From Prevotella sp. (lineage in GTDB: Bacteria; Bacteroidota; Bacteroidia; Bacteroidales; Bacteroidaceae): a stretch of DNA of 21,077 bases. Position 1 is the stretch's first letter. Each line of letters opens with the position of its first letter. This document shows, piece after piece, positions 15,201 to 21,077 of this stretch. The notes under the pieces are model-generated. The model had not been told where the DNA came from. It did no database searches and saw only the letters and a program-made list of their open reading frames with translations. The DNA is taken from the NCBI GenBank assembly GCA_024681875.1, contig JAILAA010000163.1:1-21077 (forward strand), read 5' to 3'. The position numbers and the translations under genes were made by a program.

Positions 15201-15616
15201 GCGATGCCTGCAGCGTCTCTGTCCTTAGTACCTACAGCCCCCATGCGGAAGCGCATGTAGCGCACGATGATATTGTCAGCACCCGAGAAACTGACGCCGT
15301 CGCCATAGACGGTGATGCCCTCGCCTGGCGCCGTCTGTCCCGCCACGTAAAGGTTCTTGGAAAAGACGATGCGGGAGTTGATGCGGATGACGCCACTGAC
15401 ATCGAAGACAACGATGCGGTTGGGCTGGCTCACAGCATCACGCAACGAGCCTGTGCCGCTGTCATTGAGATTGGTGACGTGATAGACGCTGCCTGAGCGC
15501 CCGCCAGTGACAAAGCGCCCCCACCCCACTGCCTCGGGAAAGGCCAGCTGCTGTGCCGAGAGCATAGCACTGCACAAAGACAATACGAAGCAGGTAATAA
15601 GTTTCTTAAATTTCAT
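12230..15616 (-). CDS. Large secreted pectate-lyase-like (PL1) protein with Fn3 and autotransporter-type repeats
   Basis: 1128 residues from the ATG at 15616, which gives a proper signal peptide (MKFKKLITCFVLSLCSAMLSAQ); the frame extends to 15685 without support. Domains in order: a PL1-type beta-helix at about 25-320 (GGRSGSVYHVTNL, GSLRDAVS, DNIIVRYMRFRMG, FDHCSFSWGQDE); a Ca-binding-like DSDGDGMPDWWEE at about 376-388; a fibronectin III domain at about 430-518; Gly/Thr-rich autotransporter-associated strand repeats from about 540 to 1030 (NKTGQGTLTIQ, KQGTGYWRLTGANVYSGKTTV); and a 40-residue sorting-like tail (GHGIFLERV, GNVVVRKVAR). It probably cleaves pectin-like polysaccharide at the cell surface. 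No SusC/D genes are nearby, so this is not an obvious polysaccharide utilisation locus. A heptamer repeat encodes HSQFSILHSPFE inside the Fn3 domain. Confidence 0.88.
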   Translation of the reverse strand: MKFKKLITCFVLSLCSAMLSAQQLAFPEAVGWGRFVTGGRSGSVYHVTNLNDSGTGSLRDAVSQPNRIVVFDVSGVIRINSRIVFSKNLYVAGQTAPGEGITVYGDGVSFSGADNIIVRYMRFRMGAVGTKDRDAAGIANGQNMIFDHCSFSWGQDENFSINWDNKGTAPQNITLMNSIVGQGLMTHSAGGLIQADNITLYRILLVDNSTRNFKVKGVNQFVNNLVYNWKNAAYNMGGDSEGTSYANIESNLFINGPAVGGDALTGGNERFHFYGADNWQDKNRDGVNNPTEFKGNGGGDRQQQPYAYPELEKWAATELVEKLLPDVGASLPYRDLADCYMVDEVLSFGTEGKLITNENELPIGVPTTWPWFKGEKAADSDGDGMPDWWEEANGTDKTKNDAMTKAANGYVNIENYINSITRANRNFFLRQPKLLNLKDASTNSLTLSWADYTEDEDGFIVEIKQDGAFIEAGRTPHSQFSILHSPFELTPATAYEVRVCAYKGDEKSDYTPVLTVKTRPEQVDIIDCETFTGQAEGEWLIHPQEDETITLTEATPKTAVVVYSDANVTIGGTGYISGSASMNKTGQGTLTIQSDQHYEGATVLHQGIYEFSTLKNGSVASGLGMSQEFAQNWVMDGGTYRYTGASTATNRSAKLFSDTELNIANKNAVVTMNGSFEGQGNLIIGGEGTMAVNTNSFFKYDGDLRVEGGTVKLNTKEVSDAGIGKASRLVMAGGTFTTVGKNEASVTYNFPIVAMAGTTSSVEFDLWNTNKCKVSGTGTLEWGVCYLREYIEGNWDDFTGKLVIKPYGNRGDNRQFAIRNGVGIKNATIELKKGAAINGAKNESTFYLGGLSGESGSYLAGFNVKAKGSGTWIVGGANTNETFRGVINNNDQAGSHPGTTTIEKQGTGYWRLTGANVYSGKTTVSAGTLIINGAHSGTGAVAVKKGATMAGTGSLAAATTIETGAYLQAGDTLINGRGLTFNSTLKINGTATLIIPANDTRSNTITLKGATTISNTATLQMELEDTPAEGTAYKVFNLTGGSISGSFAQILPATPGQGLEWDTSALYTTGVLRVMQSTSVSPLRTDGIPVHTEYFTLGGEQVSALGHGIFLERVVTASGNVVVRKVAR
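14156..14190. repeat. Heptamer tandem repeat inside the pectate-lyase-like gene
   Basis: Five 7-bp units: GAATGGA three times, GAATTGA, and GAATGAG. On the coding strand they encode HSQFSILHSPFE between EAGRT and LTPATAYEVRV of the Fn3 domain. That is where Fn3 domains normally have a short loop before the LTPxTxYxVRV strand. Confidence 0.88.
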
Positions 15617-15657
15617 CTCTATCTCTTGGTTTTTATTCGTATAGCAGATTCTGGCGA

Positions 15658-15665
15658 CAAAATTA
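15658..15665 (-). promoter_or_regulatory. -7 promoter element of the pectate-lyase-like gene
   Basis: TAATTTTG on the minus strand, 41 bp upstream of the ATG at 15616. It supports the short start, because a start at 15685 would lie upstream of it. No clear -33 element. Confidence 0.55.
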
Positions 15666-15740
15666 CAGCGTTTATTTCTCTTCATGCTTCTATTTTAGAC
15701 AAAAAACATGTAATCTTTGAGAAAAAACATAGTAAAAAGC

Positions 15741-15771
15741 TTGTATGTTTTAAATATTTTAACTACTTTTG
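15741..15771 (+). promoter_or_regulatory. Bacteroidota-type promoter of the small lipoprotein gene
   Basis: TTG at 15741-15743 and TACTTTTG at 15764-15771 are separated by 20 bp, then GCAGCC. The start codon is at 15813, about 35 bases from the expected transcript start. Confidence 0.75.
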
Positions 15772-15812
15772 CAGCCATTAACATGTATAACCATTAAAAA
15801 ACTAACTGAAAA

Positions 15813-16235
15813 ATGAAAATTAAGAAATTTTTCTTTGCCATTGCCATGACCTTGTTCGTGGGTGGTGCTTCAACGACAATGGTCAGCTGCAATGATGACG
15901 ATGTCAAAACCGTACTGGAACTCGTAGACATGCTCTTCAGCAGTACTGATGAGTTGGCAGGTACTATTTGGGTTGACGATCTGGAAGACCCCTCAATAGC
16001 CTTCGCTTTCCAATCTGGCCAAACAGGCTCCGTCGCCATTTGGGATGAAGAAAGTGGCGAAACTGAGGAAGAGAGCTTCACATACACACTTGACACTCAG
16101 AACAATACACTGTCGATTAAACTCAGCGAAGGAACCCTGCGTTATACCATTTCAGATTATAAAGCTCAGTCATATATGAAGCTTAGTGATGGGAAAAGCA
16201 GTTTCACTCTCCGTTATTACGGTGCAGCACAATAA
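15813..16235 (+). CDS. Small lipoprotein, function unknown
   Basis: 140 residues with a lipoprotein signal peptide: MKIKK, hydrophobic core, lipobox MVSC (Cys26), then an acidic NDDD that could favour surface export in Bacteroidota. The mature part is beta-rich and acidic: GTIWVDDLEDPSIAFAFQSGQTGSVAIWDEE, then TYTLDTQNNTLSIKLSEGTLRYTIS. The alternating strand pattern resembles small lipocalin-like lipoproteins. I do not recognise a specific family. It is transcribed alone, with its own promoter and a strong terminator. Confidence 0.75.
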   Translation: MKIKKFFFAIAMTLFVGGASTTMVSCNDDDVKTVLELVDMLFSSTDELAGTIWVDDLEDPSIAFAFQSGQTGSVAIWDEESGETEEESFTYTLDTQNNTLSIKLSEGTLRYTISDYKAQSYMKLSDGKSSFTLRYYGAAQ

Positions 16236-16274
16236 TATGATAGCTCATTTCAAGCTACATAGAAAAGCATAATT

Positions 16275-16305
16275 TAAGCCGCGCGAAATGCGCGGCTTAT
16301 TTTTT
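16275..16305 (+). terminator. Intrinsic terminator of the small lipoprotein gene
   Basis: TAAGCCGCGC (16275-16284) pairs perfectly with 16290-16299 around a 5-base loop, GAAAT, followed by a run of six T (16300-16305). It lies 40 bp after the stop codon. Confidence 0.93.
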
Positions 16306-16312
16306 CGTGCTG

Positions 16313-16676
16313 TGCGGTTGAGAACAGACCTGAATCCGTCGCAAACTCGGTCAGTTACCAGCCTCGAAGAGGCGACGGAGCACAGGCAGGGGCAACGCCC
16401 CTGTGACAGATGACACCACCATACGTTAGCCCCGTCGGGGCTGACAACTGCCCCAAGTTGCGAAGAATGGAGGTTTGTTTTCGACCGCAGGTCGAAAAAA
16501 TCCGAAGGCTTCGGATTTTTGTCCGAGCCGGTCGGATTTTTGTCCGAAGCGGTCGGACTTTTGTCGGACAACTGTTGCAGGGGTGCTTCACCCCTGCCTG
16601 TATTCCGTCGCCCCGTCGGGGCTGACAACCGACCCAAGTCGCGACGAATGGAGGTCTGTTTTCAACCGCAGGTCGT
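16313..16676. repeat. Composite extragenic repeat, three copies of a ~90-100-bp hairpin-rich module
   Basis: This gene-free stretch holds three copies of one module. Copy A (about 16313-16404) is the inverted counterpart of copy C (about 16575-16676). Copy B (about 16387-16495) runs in the same direction as C. Shared blocks are GCCCCGTCGGGGCTGACAAC (16428-16447 and 16610-16629, first base differing), a CCCAAGT/GCGACGAATGGAGG stretch, and TGTTTTCRACCGCAGGTCG; the reverse of these reads from 16314 in copy A. Each of A and C carries a CAGGGG...CCCCTG hairpin (16387-16403 and 16578-16596). Short open frames here are by-products of the repeats. It looks like a non-coding mobile or REP-like element. 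Confidence 0.85.
16496..16563 (+). terminator. Three tandem hairpin-plus-T-run units
   Basis: First hairpin: 16496-16506 pairs perfectly with 16510-16520 (11 bp, loop GGC), with T5 inside the 3' arm. Then TCCGA/TCGGA around GCCGG with T5 (16522-16540), and GTCCGA/TCGGAC around AGCGG with T4 (16542-16562). The units repeat every 21 bp (starts 16511, 16532, 16553). On the plus strand all three look like short terminators. On the minus strand only the first does, with T6 from 16500-16495, which may end the pyrK-pyrD transcript. Confidence 0.7.
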
Positions 16677-16705
16677 ATTTTTTTGGCCAGAAACGGGCAG
16701 GATGC

Positions 16706-17614
16706 TCAGTCGATGGCGCCGATGATGTCGCGCACATCGGCAATGCCATGACGGTCGAGCCAGTCACTGATGCCGTCGCGTATTTTGATGGTGACGGCTG
16801 GATCAATGAAGTTGGCGGTACCTATCTCAATAGCGGTGGCGCCACACATCATAAACTCGATGGCATCCTCGGCCGACATAATGCCGCCTAAGCCAACGAC
16901 GGGAATCTGCACGGCCTTGGCCACCTGATAGACCATGCGCAGGGCCACAGGCTTGATGCAGGGGCCACTCAGGCCGCCCGTGCCGATGCTCAGCAGCTTT
17001 TTGCGCTTCTCAATGTCAACGGCCATACCCATCAGCGTGTTAATGAGCGACACGCTGTCGGCACCAGCAGCCTCGACAGCACGGGCAATCTCGGAGATAT
17101 TGGTCACATTAGGCGACAGCTTGACAATCAGCGTCTTGGAATAGCGTGCACGCACAGCCTTGACCACGCTCTCTGCTCCAGCGCAAGTTGTACCGAAGGC
17201 CATTCCACCGTCCTTGACATTGGGACACGAGATATTCAACTCAATAGCAGGAACATGTTCCAAAGCGTCAATGCGGGCAGCACATTCGGCGTAGTCCTCA
17301 GGCGACGAGCCGCTGACGTTGACGATGTACGTGCCGCCTGTGGGCAGTAGCTGCGGATAGATATGCTCGCAGAAATAGTCCACGCCCTTGTTCTGCAGGC
17401 CCACGCAGTTGAGCATTCCCATCGGCGTCTCAGCCATACGAGGATAGTCGTTGCCCTCGCGGGGATGCAACGTCGTGCCCTTCACGATAATACCGCCCAA
17501 CTGGTCGAGGGGCACGAAGTCCTGAAACTCAAGGCCATAGCCGAAAGTACCTGAGGCGGTTATCACCGGATTCTGAAGCTCCAGCTTCCCTATCTGAACG
17601 TTTAGCTTTGCCAT
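16706..17614 (-). CDS. pyrD: Dihydroorotate dehydrogenase 1B, catalytic subunit
   Basis: 302 residues, the usual length. The FMN-binding barrel carries [13 protein letters not shown] at the start, [12 protein letters not shown], and [13 protein letters not shown] with the catalytic cysteine of class 1 enzymes. [19 protein letters not shown] and [31 protein letters not shown] form the phosphate-binding end. It oxidises dihydroorotate to orotate in pyrimidine synthesis, passing electrons through PyrK to NAD+. The start overlaps the end of pyrK by 13 bp, the expected tight coupling of the two subunits. Downstream lies the composite repeat with a terminator-like hairpin. Confidence 0.97.
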   Translation of the reverse strand: MAKLNVQIGKLELQNPVITASGTFGYGLEFQDFVPLDQLGGIIVKGTTLHPREGNDYPRMAETPMGMLNCVGLQNKGVDYFCEHIYPQLLPTGGTYIVNVSGSSPEDYAECAARIDALEHVPAIELNISCPNVKDGGMAFGTTCAGAESVVKAVRARYSKTLIVKLSPNVTNISEIARAVEAAGADSVSLINTLMGMAVDIEKRKKLLSIGTGGLSGPCIKPVALRMVYQVAKAVQIPVVGLGGIMSAEDAIEFMMCGATAIEIGTANFIDPAVTIKIRDGISDWLDRHGIADVRDIIGAID

Positions 17615-18384
17615 AACAGTCGTTTGATATTAAACACAGGACCTTCCTTGCATACGCAAAGATTACCTTCCGTTGTCTTCTCCACACAACACAAACAAGC
17701 CCCTAAGCCGCAAGCCATCAGGTTTTCGAGCGACGCCTCGCACTCAATGCCCTTTTCCCGTGCATAACGGGCCACGGCCTTCATCATCGGTGTAGGCCCG
17801 CAGGTCTGGATCAGGTCGAAGACCTCATTATTAAACAATGTGTGATTGGTCACAAATCCCCGCTCACCCGTCGAGCCATCCTCTGTAGTGACGAATACAC
17901 GGCCGTATTTCTTAAACTCGTCGAGCATCAGCAGGTCGCCCGCCGTCCTTGCACCCAGCAGGAACGTAGGCTCAATGCCCTTATCGCGCAGCGTCTTGCC
18001 CAGATACAGCAGCGGTGCCACACCCACGCCGCCGCCAACTAAAAGGGGTGAGTGGTGAGTGGTGAGAGGTGAGAACCCATTGCCCAGCGGAAGCAGGCAG
18101 TTCAGCCTGTCGTTGACATTTAGCTGTGCCAAACGGCGAGTACCATCACCGACGGTAGCCACCAGCAGCCACAATTCGTTCTGCTCGAAATCCACGAAAT
18201 TGATGGAGATAGGGCGGCGCAGGAAGGTCGATGGCGAGCCGTCGACGCGCACTTCCACAAACTGGCCGGGCCGCATGGGCGGTAGCGGCTTCTCATCGGT
18301 CAGCTTAATTAGCACATAGCGCTCATGCACGCGTTGCACCGATTTAACCGTCAGGTCAAGCGAATACTTCTTTAGCGTTGTCAT
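17602..18384 (-). CDS. pyrK: Dihydroorotate dehydrogenase electron transfer subunit
   Basis: 260 residues from the ATG at 18384; an ATG at 18393 gives three more residues, and the promoter does not decide between them. FAD-binding motif FLRRPISI (about 54-61), NAD-binding GGGVGVAPL (117-125), and the [2Fe-2S] cysteines with C-x4-C-x2-C-x11-C spacing (Cys225, 230, 233, 245; a fifth, Cys232, lies between). It carries electrons from PyrD to NAD+. Between GNG and LLVGGGVG the protein has [10 protein letters not shown] (about 104-113), encoded by a heptamer repeat, where relatives usually have a short loop. It is the first gene of the pyrK-pyrD operon and overlaps pyrD by 13 bp. Confidence 0.95.
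   Translation of the reverse strand: MTTLKKYSLDLTVKSVQRVHERYVLIKLTDEKPLPPMRPGQFVEVRVDGSPSTFLRRPISINFVDFEQNELWLLVATVGDGTRRLAQLNVNDRLNCLLPLGNGFSPLTTHHSPLLVGGGVGVAPLLYLGKTLRDKGIEPTFLLGARTAGDLLMLDEFKKYGRVFVTTEDGSTGERGFVTNHTLFNNEVFDLIQTCGPTPMMKAVARYAREKGIECEASLENLMACGLGACLCCVEKTTEGNLCVCKEGPVFNIKRLLWQS
18047..18074. repeat. Heptamer tandem repeat inside pyrK
   Basis: Four 7-bp units: GGTGAGT, GGTGAGT, GGTGAGA, GGTGAGA. On the coding strand they give SPLTTHHSP in frame, just before the NAD-binding glycine loop. Confidence 0.88.
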
Positions 18385-18410
18385 GAAAATCATTTCTCAT
18401 TTGCAGGCTG

Positions 18411-18442
18411 CAAAGGTAGAAAGAATTTCTGACAAGCACAAA
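18411..18442 (-). promoter_or_regulatory. Bacteroidota-type promoter of pyrK-pyrD
   Basis: On the minus strand, TTTG at 18442-18439 and TACCTTTG at 18418-18411, spaced exactly 20 bp, followed by CAGCC. The expected transcript start near 18405 leaves a leader of only about 11-21 bases before the two candidate ATGs, too short for an attenuator or riboswitch. Confidence 0.82.
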
Positions 18443-18509
18443 GAAATGATGAAAAAGATTGGCTCAGAAGTTGAGCTCGCGTTGTACTCACGGCCTGGAT
18501 TCTCCTGGA

Positions 18510-21077
18510 TTACCTACTCAAATAGCCATTCTCAAATGCACTTGGATAAAGGAACTTTGACTCGCGGTCTTTGAATCTGACAAAGAGATAGTTTTCATCA
18601 AGCGAAACGATGATTCCATCGCCAAGGCTCTTGTGCACAACTTTGTCACCCACAGTCAGGTTTTCCCAGGGCTTAACCTCAGGCTCTTCTTGGATATCAG
18701 GAATGACTTGCTCTTCATCTTGAGAAATGAAATGATCGGTTTCGTCATCCTTCTCTTCAGTAATTTCCTTCACGGTATCCCATCCACCAATAACCTTGCT
18801 CGTATGCTTATCTATTCCAGCATAATTCAGCGACGAGTCTTCATACCGTTTGAACTTATATACGGCATCATTCATCAGGTCGCTATTGAACACACCAAGA
18901 CTCACCAGCAGGCTGAAATCATCCAGCGTAAGACCTGTCACCTTCCTGAACAACTCAGGCTCCAATTGCATAATCACGTCTTTCAAGCTATACTCACGGA
19001 AGTCTGTCAAGTACATGAACACAGGGATTCTGGTGGCAAACTTGATGAGCTTTTCCTGTATCTCCTTGCGCTTGCTCTTGTACTCCTTCTCCTCTTCCGT
19101 AAGCTCTTTCTTCTCCTTTGGTGTCAGGGCATCGCCTTTCTCTTTCTTTGTTTTCTTTACGTGCTCCGATTTGTTGATGATGGTCTCTATGTCGCTGTTC
19201 AGGTTGCGAAATCCCTCGATGTTCATTAGAGCCTTCATGGCCTCTGGGTTATTCATCAGCCGCTGAAGTGTGGCATTATCCACATTCACAAGCACGGCAC
19301 TCTCCCAACGGCGGGCAAGCAGGGTGGCTGTTGTGCCGCTCATAGCCATATCCAGCACGCCTGCTGCATCAATCTCCTTCATAGAAGAACCATCGAAAGC
19401 CAATATGGGCAGGAACTTGATGAATTCCTCAACCTTCTTCTCAGGGTTGCTTTCCTTGACATTCAGCTGACAGCTGTATTCTTCTACCTGACGCAGGGCT
19501 CGGTTGGGGGCAAAGTCAAATACATAGCAGAGAGGTTTCAATATGATTTCCTCACCCCATTCATCTTTTGTAGTCCAAGGCGACTGTACTCGGAAAGCTG
19601 CCTGGAAATAAGTCTCAGGAGATGTAGTGTTACGAAGCATCAGAATACCCGTCCAAGGCTTTACCGTTACACCTGTAGATAGCTTACCACATGAAAGCGT
19701 GATAGTCTTCGTCTGTTGTGGGTCACCCATCGCATTATATACAGGTTCGACGGCCTTGGCTCCCATTCCTGCTTCATTACCAGCAGCAACAGTTACCTCG
19801 TAATCATCAAAGAAACGGTTATTGCGTTTCCTCAACAGTTTGGCCATAGCCTTACAGGCAGCCACCGACGGCATAAACCAGTAGGTGTGCTGTAAGTAAC
19901 TGAGCAAGCGACTATCCGAGAATGGCATTGGTGGCTTCTCTGTCCCCAGCTTCAGTTCCGTGACGATATCATCCGCATAGCTGCCGCGAATCAGGTCAAG
20001 CCATTTCTGTACATATTCCTCATGGATAAACCCCTTGTCATCGGCACGGAAGAATTCATTGAGGTCAAACTCGTCGAACTCTCCCTGCGAGGCTATTTGG
20101 CGTATGCTGTCTGGCAACTGGTAAGTGAGCATCACCATCTTTGGCAGTTGTGCGTATGGATTATGCTCGCCTTCCCATTTCTCCTTAGCGGCTTGCTCGT
20201 CACTATAAGTCCAGTTGTATATCTGCTCTTCAATGAATTCACCGGTAGAGATGGCACGGAAAGGCGTACCTGACAGATAAAGATAGGCTCCTGTACGTAG
20301 CGGCATCAAACCCTCGTCGTACATCTCGCGGGCTTCCAACTCACGGACGTTGTCAGCATCCTCGCTGATGATGTCACCCATCTCTTCAGCCCGTTTTAAG
20401 GCCGGGTCTTTCTTGTCGTAGAAGTTCTTGGCATTCTTGCCCCACGCGCCGTAGTGATACTCGTCGAGCACGATGCAATCCCAGTCCACAGTCTGTATCC
20501 ACTCGTTGGTGGCCTTGATACCGCCAACGGCATTCTTGCCTAATACATCCTGGAACGAGGCAAAGCATACAAACGGCTTACGCTCGTTCACATAGTTAAA
20601 CTCGCGGTCGTCCTGTTTCTGGCAGAATTGCCAACTCTCAAAGTCCTTATGCGTCAGCAGGTCTTCCTCCCATGCCGTCTTTACCGCAGGCTTGAAGGTG
20701 AGTACCAGCATTTTCGTCCATCCCATTCGTAGGGCCAGTTGATAAGTGGTAAAGGTCTTGCCGAAGCGCATTTTAGCGTTCCAAAGGAAATGGGGAATCA
20801 GCCCTCTGTTATCTGGGTCTTTCTTGAAGGCTGTGAAGTAGTCTGAGGTCTTTTTAACGGCTTTTGCCTGTTCCGGTCGCATGGGGAAGTTGTAGATTCT
20901 ATCCACCATCGTGTTCTTCCCCTCTATGGCTGCAGCAATAGCCCGCTCTACTTTATATGCATCACACACAAACCATTCGCCTTCTGGATTTCTCACATGG
21001 TCTTTTCGCAGAATGCTGTGTATCAGATGGTCGTCAAACGATGTACCGTCATGCCTCATGGCTGGTCGTGCCAGCAC
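18510..21077 (-). CDS. SF2 helicase/restriction-like protein, probably GIY-YIG (T5orf172)-fused; N terminus outside window
   Basis: The last 855 residues of a longer protein; the frame is open to the window edge. Residues 1-38 (AMRHDGTSFDDHLIHSILRK, then EGEWFVCD) resemble the end of a T5orf172/GIY-YIG nuclease domain, which typically closes with E-WF. Helicase core: AKMRFGKT (101-108, Walker A variant with Ala for the first Gly), VLDEYHYG (203-210, DExH-type box with Tyr), YLSGTPFRA (267-275, motif III), and FQAAFRVQSPW (491-501, motif VI region). A Lys/Glu-rich helix lies at 636-680. The C-terminal 50 residues (VGDKVVHKSLGDGIIVSLDENYLFVRF) form a small beta-barrel like the tudor/KOW tail of UvrD-type helicases. 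It is likely a DNA-translocating restriction or phage-defence enzyme; no methyltransferase is visible here. Confidence 0.8.
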   Translation of the reverse strand: MLARPAMRHDGTSFDDHLIHSILRKDHVRNPEGEWFVCDAYKVERAIAAAIEGKNTMVDRIYNFPMRPEQAKAVKKTSDYFTAFKKDPDNRGLIPHFLWNAKMRFGKTFTTYQLALRMGWTKMLVLTFKPAVKTAWEEDLLTHKDFESWQFCQKQDDREFNYVNERKPFVCFASFQDVLGKNAVGGIKATNEWIQTVDWDCIVLDEYHYGAWGKNAKNFYDKKDPALKRAEEMGDIISEDADNVRELEAREMYDEGLMPLRTGAYLYLSGTPFRAISTGEFIEEQIYNWTYSDEQAAKEKWEGEHNPYAQLPKMVMLTYQLPDSIRQIASQGEFDEFDLNEFFRADDKGFIHEEYVQKWLDLIRGSYADDIVTELKLGTEKPPMPFSDSRLLSYLQHTYWFMPSVAACKAMAKLLRKRNNRFFDDYEVTVAAGNEAGMGAKAVEPVYNAMGDPQQTKTITLSCGKLSTGVTVKPWTGILMLRNTTSPETYFQAAFRVQSPWTTKDEWGEEIILKPLCYVFDFAPNRALRQVEEYSCQLNVKESNPEKKVEEFIKFLPILAFDGSSMKEIDAAGVLDMAMSGTTATLLARRWESAVLVNVDNATLQRLMNNPEAMKALMNIEGFRNLNSDIETIINKSEHVKKTKKEKGDALTPKEKKELTEEEKEYKSKRKEIQEKLIKFATRIPVFMYLTDFREYSLKDVIMQLEPELFRKVTGLTLDDFSLLVSLGVFNSDLMNDAVYKFKRYEDSSLNYAGIDKHTSKVIGGWDTVKEITEEKDDETDHFISQDEEQVIPDIQEEPEVKPWENLTVGDKVVHKSLGDGIIVSLDENYLFVRFKDRESKFLYPSAFENGYLSR

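Noticed and set aside
16313..16676. Retron or diversity-generating retroelement RNA
   Set aside because: No reverse transcriptase gene lies anywhere in the window, and the adjacent genes are a lipoprotein and pyrD.
16245..16891. Several short open frames on both strands over the composite repeat
   Set aside because: They are translations of the repeated modules and hairpins, lack start signals and overlap one another; spurious proteins from such repeats are common.

Overview
The window looks like a chromosomal segment of a Bacteroidota species, most likely Prevotellaceae. Four lines of sequence evidence support this. Promoter elements of the Bacteroidota type (TTTG, about 20 bp, TAnnTTTG) stand in front of several genes. 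Secreted proteins end in short sorting-domain-like tails. The glycogen synthase is of the eukaryote-like GT3 type. Dihydroorotate dehydrogenase is of the two-subunit PyrK/PyrD (1B) type. The species cannot be named from sequence alone, and no rRNA or tRNA gene was seen.

Layout. (1) 1-270 is the 3' end of an unrecognised plus-strand gene, followed by a hairpin and three 21-bp direct repeats (296-387). (2) 3895-393, minus strand, looks like one envelope-stress operon behind a good promoter: a small secreted protein, an L,D-transpeptidase lipoprotein, an ECF sigma factor, its membrane anti-sigma partner, and a Spy-like periplasmic protein. (3) 6505-3918, minus strand, is a second operon: mazG, a lipocalin-like lipoprotein and rnz. 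(4) 8555-6525, minus strand, is a secreted CotH-type protein. It is divergent from a plus-strand glycogen synthase (8704-10386), whose 3' end overlaps a convergent DUF3237 gene. (5) 10967-12187, plus strand, holds a DUF4298 protein and a CDF cation transporter, ending at a two-way terminator shared with a very large secreted pectate-lyase-like protein (15616-12230, minus). (6) 15813-16235, plus strand, is a small lipoprotein with a strong promoter and a strong terminator. (7) 16313-16676 is a gene-free, hairpin-rich composite repeat. (8) 18442-16706, minus strand, is the pyrK-pyrD pyrimidine operon. (9) 21077-18510, minus strand, is the 3' part of a large SF2 helicase/restriction-like protein whose N-terminal end, probably a GIY-YIG/T5orf172 nuclease, lies outside the window.

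The most unusual thing is a scatter of degenerate short tandem repeats with 6-, 7- or 8-bp units. Three fill gaps between operon genes: a hexamer before the sigma factor, a heptamer between anti-sigma and Spy-like genes, and an octamer that contains the mazG stop codon. Three heptamer tracts lie inside coding sequence, in glycogen synthase, pectate lyase and PyrK, where they encode short Ser/His/Pro/Leu peptides that look inserted into otherwise ordinary domains. Because 7 is not divisible by 3, a one-unit change in any of these three would shift the frame. Two unrelated repeat arrays (327-387 and 16511-16568) both have an exact 21-bp period; the second forms three consecutive hairpins, each followed by a T-run.
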